A stretch of DNA of 64,000 bases from Pyronema omphalodes (Eukaryota; Ascomycota; Pezizomycetes; Pezizales; Pyronemataceae). The notes under the pieces were generated by a model that saw only the letters and a program-made list of their open reading frames with translations, was not told where the DNA came from and did no database searches. Made by a program: the position numbers and the translations under genes. Positions 20,834-31,666 of this stretch are shown piece by piece (position 1 is the stretch's first letter; each line of letters begins with the position of its first letter). The stretch lies in assembly GCA_024516155.1 (NCBI GenBank), contig JAJJXM010000007.1, positions 806,001 to 870,000 of the forward strand. The letters run 5' to 3'.

Positions 20834-22450
20834 AAGTTTTTTTCTTTTCGTTTAATTTTTTCTTTGTACGGAATTTGATATCAATTCCGCACACTCAACC
20901 TAGCAAGGGCAGGTTCTGTCTAATTACACTTATCACAGCTCGACAGTGAAAAATGTTTTTCGCCAACATTTCGCTCTTCATAGATTACGGTGGGGTCATA
21001 GATGATCAACCAAGGCGCAATGCCTACAGCTCTCGATTCACTATTTCCAACTATCCCGCATAGGCTCTAAAAGCCTTGGGCCGCGTATGATTAAATCTAG
21101 AAAAAGTTAAAATCATTACTTCTAACGTCTTGCTCCTAAACATATCTAAGATACAGCTAACAATAGAATTACCATTCATTCATATTGCCACAATTTCTTG
21201 CGCTAGAAAAGTTTCTGTATCTATATATTCCCACCACAATTTCCTTTACCATGCTCATCCGCATCAGTCAATCCGCTTCTTGAAATAGCTTTCCCTCATC
21301 GATGCCTATCTTCGAGCCGAAAACCGAGATCTCGCACATCCTTACCAGTCTTCAATCCTAAAAACTGATGTTTTGACTTTATGCGGCAGCGTCAACCATC
21401 AGGCCGTCTGTGCCCGTAATTGGGCTCGCTTCCATATAAACAATGGTGGCAGGTGTTCCGGTACTAGCATAGGGGGACGACACTTCAAAACATGTAACTT
21501 TTCAAATTGAGATCATCCTCGAGTTCCTGTGTGGTCTTGAGAGCCTGGAGTTGCTCTGTGTATAAGACGGAAAATACAGCGCCAGCATGATTGATTTCAA
21601 AAAAAACAAGAAAAAAACTCTCCTCAAGGTGTGGCTTTGCCAATGGCTTGGAAACGAATGGTTCTATGCCATTCTTATGTGATATGTAAATTCATATGAG
21701 GAGTGTTGTTTGCAAATACGGGGATGAAACGGGTGACATCGCTGGGCTGATATAGGTTTAGACGGCAAATATGAGAGCGGACTGATGAATTGGAAGTTCC
21801 TTGGCGCCGTTTTGAACTATCAGCTAAATTGCCCTGAGCTATTCATAGTTACTGGGGAGGAAGACACTGTATTAAATTATCGAAGCCGCTTTTTTTTTTA
21901 CCAACAAAATGTGAGAGACCGGGGAATTATGTGTTATTAAAAGGGCTTTTTATTGATGCCACTACATGTTGATCTGATTATTTCTACCCCACACATGGCA
22001 TTTAATTATTTGTATTACTCCACTGATTCAGGCTCTAATAGGTTCACACAGTGTCTTTAAATAGCCCGAATTAAAAGGAAGTTCGAATATATTTCGCCAC
22101 TTTCAGCTTCATCCAGTGTTTTGTATCTTTCAGATGAGGCTGCATCTTTAGCTTTATCCAGGGGCTTTTTTCATTCGGCCAAGAGTTTACATCCAATCCA
22201 TCCATCAGTGCGTTAAGACCGTTGATGTTCATTTTTGTACTAATAAAAATGCATCATAATGTAATGATTTTGTTGGATAAATGTATCCACGGATTCTGGT
22301 GGTTCTTGTAAACTATACAAACACTCTGTAAGTACGATACCATAGGGCTCGCTACATCTAAGGGCAAAGAACCTGATGAGGTTTCTCATCACTAAGGCAA
22401 TTCCAAAAAGTGGTAGCTGTAATTGGCGAAAAACTCTGCGTAAGCTGCCC
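20834..22450. other. intergenic between tRNA-His and the tandem array
   Basis: No gene recognised. A minus-strand open frame at 22240-22452 (start MGSLRRVFRQLQLP) faintly resembles one at 28553-28768 in the next unit (LPIRRYLGRAFHQF). It may be the diverged left edge of the tandem array, or a shared gene remnant. Confidence 0.35.
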
Positions 22451-23351
22451 ATGGGGGAGATTAGATAATGGCGATCCGGATCTCTTGTTTTAACAAGCTA
22501 GCTGTCTCATGATAGAAGATTATTTTAGTTGGCACAAATCTTGACGCTTGAAGACCATTTTCCTTCCGTCCTTCAATTGGCCTTCTTCAGACTGGAATTC
22601 AGGTTAGTCGACGTTGTTGGATGAAGCCGGAGAGGGAAACTAAACAAGCCATTGCGAGTCATTCCAAACTAACCCTAACACGGTCCGCCCCAGGATCAGA
22701 GCTAGGAAGGGTCTCTCGTTGGTACATACATAGCATGGCGGGAATTACTTCGGCTCACTTTATCTCATCTGAGTATTTTTGAAAGTCTCAGTTAGTCAGT
22801 GTGAGACTGATGCCCATTGATACCCGAGTGCCTGGAAAAATGGGCTTTGTGATCAATGATATTAGTCATTGTCAGTTCGCCATCCACCCGTTACTATTCA
22901 TCGCGGACTTGGTAATTGCAGATTACACACACAAAACAAATGGTTCAATAACGTACTATTGAGACATGCAATCCTCCATTGTGAGCCTTATCTGTATGCC
23001 CGTCGATCGTTCATAATCGTCAATGTAGTCACTTTTTGAGTGCCTATTAGTTAAATGATTGCATGGCTTTTTGTTGGCAGAACTTGATATACTCACGTCT
23101 AGAATTTGGGTTGATTGGTATTGGAAGTAGAGGTCAGTAATGGAACTCAGCTTGAACTACCCCGAGGCGAAAAACTGTCGTAGTTTCATGATACTATCTT
23201 CTTTATTCATCCGTTGGCTCACTGTAATGCGTAATGAAAGATTTAGGCTGTTTCTGAGAGAGAGCTTTTGTTGAGCTTGACACGAGTAGTTCTGTGCTCT
23301 TGTCTTCTGACTCGAGTGGACCCAAATCTTTAGTACTATCCATCAATGGTG

Positions 23352-23382
23352 CCTATATTGGGGGGGAGGGGGGGGGGGCATA
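23352..23382 (+). repeat. poly-G tract, unit 1
   Basis: A G-rich run with a single interrupting A, about 0.5 kb past the 3' end of the minus-strand gene. Tracts lie at the matching place in unit 2 (29650-29671) and unit 3 (35741-35756). Confidence 0.8.
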
Positions 23383-23901
23383 CAAACCTTATCTCCTGTA
23401 AATTTTGGATAGATGGTTATATTAGTCAATTCTCAGTCTTGTGATCATCGACTACAGAAGCAAAATTACTCATGGAAGGCCCAGTTTAAAGTTATTTCCC
23501 CTGCCATCAGCAGAAAAGCTAAAATCAAATTCAAATATGATAACCACGTCCTTCATACAAACATTCTTAAGATACAGTGACTACAAAAACTGCTGAGAAT
23601 ATCAAGACAAATGAAAAGTCATAATGATTGATCCTCCATCATATATGAAAATCACAAAAGGAAAGCAGACGAAATCCGAATTTGATATCGCGCGAAACAG
23701 GGCCCAAAACACCACCCATAGCAAGAACCACACATGAACTCCGGAAATTCCGTTAAAAGAACAAAACAGACAAAACGATATACATCAATCGTAAAACGTC
23801 CAAGTCGGGCTTGTCTTGCACTGGTAAAAAGCCCCCAAAACTCAACCACATTTCTCTCGATAACCCAAACTATTCGCTGATTTGAAACTCAATCTCATAG
23901 T

Positions 23902-25485
23902 TTAGAGGTGAGGAATATATTGGGCCCATGGCACGGTTACGTAAACACCGGCCGGAACGCTCCGGAGGCTGATGAAGGATTCGACGACGAGAAATAGTCG
24001 GGTTGCGAGAACAACTGGTGAAGTAACAATAACGATGCATGCACTTATCTGAACAAAATAATCGGCTGCATCATCAAGATAGTACCAACTGAAAAGAACC
24101 CTTTGCATAGATGTAACGAAGCCATCATCAAAGATATTCTTCGCCCACCAAAGCCACCCAGGCGCTAAAAGACTTGCAGAGACAGTAATGATGCCGGATA
24201 TCTTCCACAGGAGCCTTTCGGTATCGGAAGGAAAGGCAAAATGCCATGTCGATAAATGAATTCCTCCGTATAAAGCGCATATAAGAATGAGGGATATAAG
24301 CAATGACCAGCCATTACCGGGCTCTGTTATGTCATCAATGTTCGCAGCTCGGCTACGTCCACGGGATCTTGAAACATCCTGGAGGACTTCTGCGCTGCGA
24401 ATATCCATGGGTTTATAGAACCACAGCGCATACATTGAAAGCGCACACACTACGTGCACAAAAACGTGAACCTCCAGCAATGTGAGTGGATAGCCGGATA
24501 GCTTCCGGGCGGATGTCTATTTCATGAGAGATATTAGGATTCTTCAGATAAAGCTTGGTGAGGCCTCAAGCTGTGAAAAAGTACAACATCTGGCAACATA
24601 CCTCAATTACCATCCAGATGACCTGGGAGCATACCAGGAACTTGGCCAAGAAGTCGGCTTTACTCTTGTCTTCGATTGTTCTTCGATCAACGCGGTGAAA
24701 CGTTCCGTACTCGGCACAACGCCATATATCGCGCGCCGTGAGAGTAATATATCTATTTGTTTGAGGTCGCACCCGAATGCCGATGTCGCTTAGGTCTACC
24801 TTAGGTATAAGCCCACACAGTAGCTTTTGCGCACGATCGTAATCACTCACTCATTTCCCCTGTCTCTTCGTCTATCTTTCCAATATAGTGAGGGTTTTCA
24901 GTGACAAAACCACCCATAATAATATAGTAACCCATCATCAAATCGTAGCGTTCCTCGCGCCTTTTGGGTGGTGTCTGATTTTCACCAATCGTGGCAGTGG
25001 AATGTCTGGCAATCTCTGTGTTCTCAGATCCCGATATCAATTTCCGATTATGTTCATCAACCTTCATTCCAAAAGTTAGTGACTTTTGAACCTCATTAGA
25101 CGATCTCACAGACCAATTTGTTTAGTTTATCACGTATCTCTCGAGCTTGATACCATTGCGACCAAGCGGTGTATAAAACGATCTCCGGAGCAATGAGGGC
25201 AATGAACATCCACTTTATCTTGCGGAGCCATATTTTTGAGGCTTTGTCTTCATATGCGGGTATGTTGAGATGAATGGCCGTGTAAACACAGAGACCGAGG
25301 GTCACAGTGCAGCTGTAGAGAATTCCCCATGTCCCACGGTATGCAGGTTGGGCAACCCACATTGGTGCTGGTTCTTCTTTCAGGGCTGTAAGGTTCCTCA
25401 AGGGCGGAAGCCATTGGATGACATCAGTTGAAACACCGTCGGCTAGGCCAAGTAGGTAGAAGAGCGCAAAGAGGGCGGTGACCAT
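23902..25485 (-). CDS. fungal multi-pass membrane protein, tandem copy 1
   Basis: Four exons (25114-25485, 24851-25061, 24602-24795, 23902-24516) join in frame to 463 aa. The N-terminus (MVTALFALFYLLGLADG) looks like a signal peptide. About seven further hydrophobic segments follow, among them RGTWGILYSCTVTLGLCVYT, MFIALIAPEIVLYTAW, VHVVCALSMYALWFY, ICALYGGIHLSTWHFAFP and VVLATRLFLVVESFISL. The WLPPLRNL, RGTWGILYSC and ESFISLR-VPAGVY blocks are typical of a large fungal-specific membrane family, usually annotated only as hypothetical. The third intron (24517-24601) is 85 nt, with a CTAAT-type branch point. Function unknown; the soluble segment between exons 1 and 3 is hydrophilic. Two paralogues follow in the same orientation. 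Confidence 0.82.
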
Positions 25486-26140
25486 GTCGTCTTAGGAGGT
25501 ATAGTCTGTTGCTAAAAATCACGGTAAAGGAAAGAGAGAAAGAATATGGTGCCATAGCCGTTATTTTGTACGGGCGGTGGCAGAACGACCAGGAATCACT
25601 TTCCAGCTGCCGATCCGCGGGGGCGGATTATAATGAATCATGACTGGTCCATTTGTAGGACAGGATACTATAGAGACACAACGGTATTAGAAAACTGCAA
25701 TGTATACGAGGACAGCAGTAGAAACACAGGCTCGCCAATAACCAAAAGCCAATAATGGGAAACCACCTGTATCAACTCTTTCCTTCTGCTGAAGATATTT
25801 GCTTTTGAAATTCCGATTCTACCAGTCATAACTTATGTACAGCAGCACCTATTCATAGCAGTCCTGCCGGCAAGGATATCCTCTGTTCGAGGTATCACGG
25901 CCTCAGCTCCGACGGCTTTTGTATGGACAATAAGATTTTTTGCGATTGGGCAATATCCTTAAAAGATGAAGCGCGAGGAATTTGTATGGAAGCCTTATAC
26001 AGAGCTACAGCTGAAGATATGCACTTGAAGTTGAGCAGGGTATATGTAGAGGTGGAGGAGCGTATGCTGTCCTACATTCCACCACCGTGCGCTCTCTATC
26101 TTCAGCCATACCCCTCGCCAGTGATATTTGCGTGAATGTA
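25486..26140 (-). promoter_or_regulatory. upstream region of membrane-protein copy 1
   Basis: Homologous to 31667-32360 and, more distantly, to 37860-38370, so it is the common promoter and leader region of the three genes. A plus-strand 70-codon open frame (25923-26135) is retained in unit 2 but with mainly amino-acid-changing differences, so I do not call it a gene. Confidence 0.5.
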
Positions 26141-28499
26141 CACCCACCAGGTCCTACCATGCCGTTTCCAACAGGCCTGTTCTTCTGTATGACGGTGTAT
26201 TATATTATATGGGTATAGGTACCAGAGTAACGGTAACGTGCGGGAACTTTGACAGCGACAGGCTTCCGGCGCGTGTATCTCACAGCAGGGCTAATTAGTG
26301 GAGGTTGAGGAAGCGGTTCTATGAATCGTACGCTGTGCGAATATCGTCGTAGATAAGGTATATAATAACCCAGTATATACTCTTCTGACGAATAGGTGTT
26401 CAAAAACGAATCCCGCGGTCTTTTTTTGAAGATCCTCTAAAAACATGTACTTACCGTACTCATAAGCTCAATATCACACAATTACTCCCATTGACCACTG
26501 CGTGATTCGTACATGGTGATAGAATGTCAAATTTTATCGCACTCTGCAACCATTTCTCTCTCGGAACAGTACGGCGCAGGGCAATGTCCAATGCGCCGGC
26601 CCCTTCTGCGCCACTCCCGCTGAAGCTTCGCTTGCGCATATTGGCCGCGTAGGCGCTACAGAGATGCAGACGCATATCACAGCGGTGGGTCATCCAGAAA
26701 CTTCGGGACAGCAAGTCCTACCGCCCCAGGCGCAAGGAGCTTCGCAGTATTCCGAAACGAAAAGCAGCGGTCTCCCTCCAGCTGGCCTCTGGACACGCCC
26801 TGGTAGGTCACCAGTACCAGAAGTGGATAAAAAAGAAGGACTCTGACAAGTGTTAATGGTACTGCGAGTCGGAAAAAAGCAGATTTGGGGCCACCCATGT
26901 TCGCGGAATGGATAATTTCCGAAGAGAGGTGGCGGAAATCACTGGGAAACCGCGGAGGGCGAGGGGTGACTCACAGTGGTGGACAGTTTTAGGGATGATC
27001 GACTCACGAAAGTGGCCTTGAAAGATTTGCCGCCCACGGAGATGGGCTGGCGATACGCGTAACGTGCGGTTGAGCCTTGTTTGTTCTTTTCGAGAACGGT
27101 GTTTATCACGGGAATCACCATGTATGAATTTTTTTGTTGCAGTTTTCTGCGTTATCTTTCTTTCTTATTTTTCCTGCGATTGTATATTTTTGCCATTTTT
27201 CTTTTTCTGCGCGCGGGCGATTGAGGACTAGGAGATAGGGCGCCTTATTAGGGGGCTTCACACCGGCCTCCAAGACAGAGTTTGGTCTTTTTTGATCCTT
27301 TCCCGCATACACCTTGGAGACCTTGATCGGTGTATTTGACAATATAAGATGTTCAAAAGGCTATATCCAATGTTTCAACAAACTAGATTCGATGGATGCA
27401 TCTTACATGGTAATAATGTATATATCTACATGGAATAACGGTGTCTATCTTGATTACTGGTTAATGCACGCATACCTAACAGAAGAAAAGCATTTCGCAT
27501 TGCAAATTGTCGCCTGGAAAACCGATTTCTGAATTGGAACTCTCTTTGAATTATTTTAAACCGGGTTTACGAGCATTTGAAGATATATGTTGAGTAAAAA
27601 AGCATTTACACAATTTTCAAACATGGACTAACCACAACACAGTGACATTGGTACTGCACATAATCCACTTGATTCATTTGAGTTGTAGTGTTGCCCACGT
27701 TATTTTCATCAAAATCCACATCGGTGCACGGGTCCTCCTCACGCCCCACGACCTCACCGTGATTACCTCCATATCCACTGTCATAGCTACGCATACAATA
27801 TCTCTATTCTTAAATTGGAGTTATTGAAGAGTGTCTCTTGAGCCGTGCTCTGTGCTGTGATTGCTTATGGAGGTGGATATTGCCTTAGAATATCTCGAGC
27901 TGTATTTGGTAATGTCTCCCTTCCTTAGAGGTATCGTCCATTTCAACCATCTTGTTCTTCTCGATTTTACATGGGTTACCACAAGGCTTTGGTCTCACAA
28001 TACATACTCTTAGCATCTCTGGTATGCGTGGAATGTGCTTTATTTTATCTGTGCTCGCGTGCCTGTCAATGGCTTTTCCTGCCGCTAGGAGTCCGTGGAA
28101 CCAAAGATATTGACCGATGGGAATTTTTTCAGCCATTTGTGGAATATCTTGTTGCCCAAGAGCCATTTTGAGTATTCGAGGAGTTCTTCAGTCGTACGGC
28201 TTGATAAAATGTCTTAACCTTTTGATCTGAGATTCCCGTTGGCTTCGAGGAACCCAAATGCCAAAGGTATTGAGGAAATTTCAAATGACCAACGACAGTT
28301 GGATATTGTGTTCATAATCTGCGCAATAACCAAGCCATTGTGGTGTATTTGTTGTCAAAGGTGTAGAGTCTATAACCTAGTCATATGTTTTAAAATGTCG
28401 GTTGTTTTCTTTAACCAACGACAGTTGGGTATTGTGTTCATAATCTGCGCAAAAACCAAGCCATTGTGGTGTATTTGTTTTCAAATCGAAAATTGGATC
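26140..28499. repeat. spacer A, near-identical to 32340-34590
   Basis: Non-coding or relic sequence shared with unit 2. The stretch 26939-27600 has no difference that I can see from 33161-33822. The longest frames include a minus-strand 60-codon frame (26939-27121) with a GT-rich donor after residue 38, but the only evident acceptor (26942) leads straight into a stop, so no gene can be supported. Near its end, a block of about 130 bp (28285-28370 and 28418-28495) is tandemly duplicated; unit 2 has it once. Confidence 0.75.
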
Positions 28500-30195
28500 T
28501 AGTTATTAGCTAACGTACCTATTCGAGATCAGCAACCAAAAATTGCGGCTTCTCACCCCGAGGCAATCTCAATACGACCATTCCACTTCGTATGTCCGCA
28601 TCTCACGTCAAATAATCTCACAACAAAAGTATGTAACAAGAGAGCTGCATGTCCTCGAAGAACTCGAGTGAGGAACGTGAGTAAAAATTGGTGAAAAGCT
28701 CTGCCTAAATAACGTCTAATGGGGAGGTCAGTAGCAACCAGAAAAACTTTTTCCGTCAACTCTTTCATAACAGAAAATTATTTAACTCAGCGAAAATTCT
28801 GACGCTTTATGACGCTTTTTCTTACATCGTTCAGTTGACCATTCATTGATCGAGGCTGGCCTACATTGTCGGATAGTGTATGAACAGTAGAGCTGTAGAT
28901 ACCGTAATAAGCTAATGCCGGTTATTTATAGCTAACCCTAACGCGATCCGTCCCGGGATGAACCCTAAGAAGGATCGCTCGTTAGTACATGGCTTGGCTC
29001 AGTTCACCTCCGAAGCGCACATGATACTTAGCTTGTCTGAGTCTTTTTGAAGTTATATGCATTAAGGCAGTCTGGGATTTATGTCCATGAAAACCTAGGG
29101 TCCCAGGAAGAAATGAGCTCCGTGTTCAATGATATTGGTCAATGTCATCTGGCCATCTATACATTACTATTCGTCGCAGAATCGATTGCTGATCGCACAC
29201 ATAAAAACAAAATGGTGCAATAACGTTCTGTCTGGATATCCAGTCCTAGATTGTGAGCCTTATCGGTATGCCCGTCGATCGTTCATAGTCATCAATATGG
29301 TCACTTTTTGAGTGCCTGTTAGTCAAGTGATTGAATGTCTGTTTTGTTAGCAGGACTTGATATACTTACGTCTAGAAGCAGAGTTTATTATTGGTATTGG
29401 AAGTAGAGATCAGTAATGGAACCCAGCAGCCCCAGCTTGAACTACCCCGAAGCAGTAAGCTGCCATATGGCATAGTTTGACAATATTCTTTTCTGTGTCC
29501 ATCCGTTAGCTTACTGCTATCATGAACGAGAGCTCCGGCATTGTCCTGAGAGAGCTTTTGTTGAGCCTGCTACGATTAGTTACATTATCTAGCCTTTTGG
29601 CTGGAGTGGACCCAAATCTTCAGTAATATCCATCGATGGTACCTATATTGGGGGGGGGGGGGGGGGAGGGGGCATACAAACCTTATCTCCTGTAAAATTT
29701 TGGATAGAGGGTTATATTAATCAATTCTTAGTCTGGTCGTCATCGACTACAGAAGAAAAATTACTCATGGAAGACCCAGTTTACAGTAATTCCCCCGCCA
29801 TCAGCAGAAAAGCTAAAATCAAATTCAAATATGATAACCACGTCCTTCTTACAAACATTCTTAAGATACAGTGACTACAAAAACTGCTGAGAATATCAAG
29901 ACAAATGAAAAGCCATAATGATTGATCCTCCATCATATACGTAAACTACAAAAGAAAGGCAGACGAAATCAAACTTTGATATCGCGCGAAACAGGGCCCA
30001 AAATACCACCCGCGGCAAAAGCCACGCATTAACTGCGAAAATTCCGTTAAAAGAACAAAAGAGACAAAACGATACACATCAATCGTAAAACTTCCAAGTC
30101 GAAATTTTCTTTGGCTGGTAAAAAGACCCCAAAACGCAACCACAATTCTCTCGGTGACCAGAAATGTTCGTTGATTTGAAACTTAATCTCATCGT
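28500..30195. other. left spacer of unit 2
   Basis: Matches 34593-36279 in unit 3 closely and 22450-23901 in unit 1 more weakly. No gene is supported. A minus-strand frame at 28553-28768 is broken by indels in unit 3. The poly-G tract lies at 29650-29671. Confidence 0.5.
29650..29671 (+). repeat. poly-G tract, unit 2
   Basis: A G run with one A, at the position matching the unit 1 and unit 3 tracts, about 0.5 kb beyond the 3' end of the minus-strand gene. Confidence 0.8.
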
Positions 30196-31666
30196 TTAGA
30201 GGTGAGGAATGTATTGAGCCCATGGCACGGTTACGTAAACACCGGCCGGAACGCTCCGGAGGCTGATGAAGGATTCGACGACGAGAAATAGTCGGGCTGC
30301 GAGAACAACTGGTGAAGTAACAATTGCGATGTATGCAGTTATGTGTAAAAAAGTACTGGATCCACTATCAGGACGCTTGTATTGCAAAAGACATTGTTGC
30401 ATAGTTCTATCGAATGAATTACCACGGCAGTTGTATTGAATCGAAAAATTTCCATGATCGCCAACGAAACTATGTTTAATGATCCTGCTCGCCCACCAAA
30501 GCCATCCAGGCGCTACAAGACTTGCAGAGACAGTAATGATGCCGGATATGTTCCACATGAACCTTTCGGTATTGGAAGGAAAGGCAAAATGCCATGTCGA
30601 CAAGTGAATTCCTCCGTATAAAGCACACATAATAATGAGTGATATGATCAATAACCAGTTATTATCAGGTACGCTCAACGCATAGATGTTCGGAGCTCGG
30701 CTACGTCGTAGTTTGTCATTTGACTCTGAAATGTTGACATCATGGAGCACTTCTGGGCTCTGGATATCCATGGGCTTAGAGAACCACAGCGCATACATCG
30801 AAAGCGCACACACTACATGCACAAAAACATGAACCTCCAGCAATGAGAGTGGGTAGGCGGAAACCTTGCGGGCGGATGTCTATTTCATGAGGCATGTTAG
30901 GGTTTGCCAGATAAAGCTCGGCAAGCGGCCCATAGCTATGAAAAAGTACAACATTTGGTAACTTACCTCAATCACCGTCCAAATAACCTGGGAGCATACC
31001 AAGAACTTGGCCAAGATGTCGGCTTTGCTCTTGTCACGAATTGCTCGTTTATCAACCCGGGGAAACTTACTCCGCCTGGCGCAATCCAGTATGTCCGCCG
31101 CCGTGAGAACAACATATTTACCATCAGTGCGTGCACTGATAAAGCCACCCATAATAATATAATAACCCATCATTAAATCGTAGTGTTTCACATATGAGGC
31201 AGTATCAGATTCTGCATTCAATCGCTGATTGTGTTCATCAACCTTGATTCCAAAGGTTAGTAGCCTTTAAAGCTCATTAGACGATTTCACGTACTGTTTT
31301 GTTTAACGCCTTGCATATCTTTCGAGCTTGATACCATTGCGACCAAGCGGTGTATAGAACGATCTCCGGGGCGGTGAGAGCAATCAACATCCACTTTATC
31401 TTGCGGAGCCATATTTTTGCAGGTTTGTCGTCGTATGCGGGTATGTTGAGATGAATGGCCGTGTAAACACAGAGACCGAGGGTCACAGTGCAGCTGTAAA
31501 GAATTCCCCATGTCCCACGGTATGGAGGTTGGGCAACCCACATTGGTGCTGTTTCTTCTTTGAGGGCCGTAAGGTTCCTCAAGGGCGGAAGCCATTGGAT
31601 GACATCAGTTGGAGCACCATCGGCTAGATCAAGTAGGTAGAAGAAGGCGAAGAGAGCGGTAACCAT
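30196..31666 (-). CDS. fungal multi-pass membrane protein, tandem copy 2 (diverged)
   Basis: Three exons (31295-31666, 30967-31242, 30196-30879) join to 443 aa. Copies 1 and 3 have an extra intron and a longer hydrophilic segment in the middle (EETGEM region). Here the reading continues directly from GGFISARTDGKYVVLTAAD, so that intron is absent and the loop is about 40 aa shorter. The loop before the last hydrophobic segment is longer and unrelated in sequence (FVGDHGNFSIQYNCRGNSFD). The first exon and the C-terminal 60 residues stay close to the paralogues. The donor GTACGT of intron 1 is canonical and fixes the equivalent GTCTGT donors in the other copies. A second poly-G tract (about 31803-31825) lies in its upstream region. 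No disabling change is seen. Confidence 0.82.

Larger units (their letters stand above)
22450..28499. repeat. tandem segmental duplication, unit 1
   Basis: First of three directly repeated units of about 6.1 kb. Each holds, in order, a left spacer with a poly-G tract, a minus-strand membrane-protein gene and its upstream region. Units 1 and 2 also share a 2.3-kb spacer (26140-28500 matches 32340-34590). The left edge is diffuse because this unit is the most diverged there. Confidence 0.8.

Noticed and set aside
25923..26135. 70-codon plus-strand frame conserved in units 1 and 2 (also 32125-32337)
   Set aside because: Differences between the copies are mostly amino-acid changing, so there is no sign of purifying selection. 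It lies in the promoter region of the minus-strand genes.
26939..27121. 60-codon minus-strand frame (also at 33161-33343) starting MVIPVINTVLEKNKQG with a plausible GTGAGT donor
   Set aside because: Its identity in both units only reflects recent duplication. The acceptor I can find leads directly into a stop, and I recognise no family.
27885..28166. 93-codon minus-strand frame in spacer A (start MALGQQDIPQMAEK)
   Set aside because: The unit 2 counterpart is interrupted by small indels, and no motif is recognisable. At most it is a gene relic.
28925..28950. CTAACCCTAACG considered as telomere-like sequence (also at about 35021)
   Set aside because: Only about two units of a TTAGGG-type complement are present, they are internal, and they occur at matching positions in the tandem units. 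No array or chromosome end is indicated.
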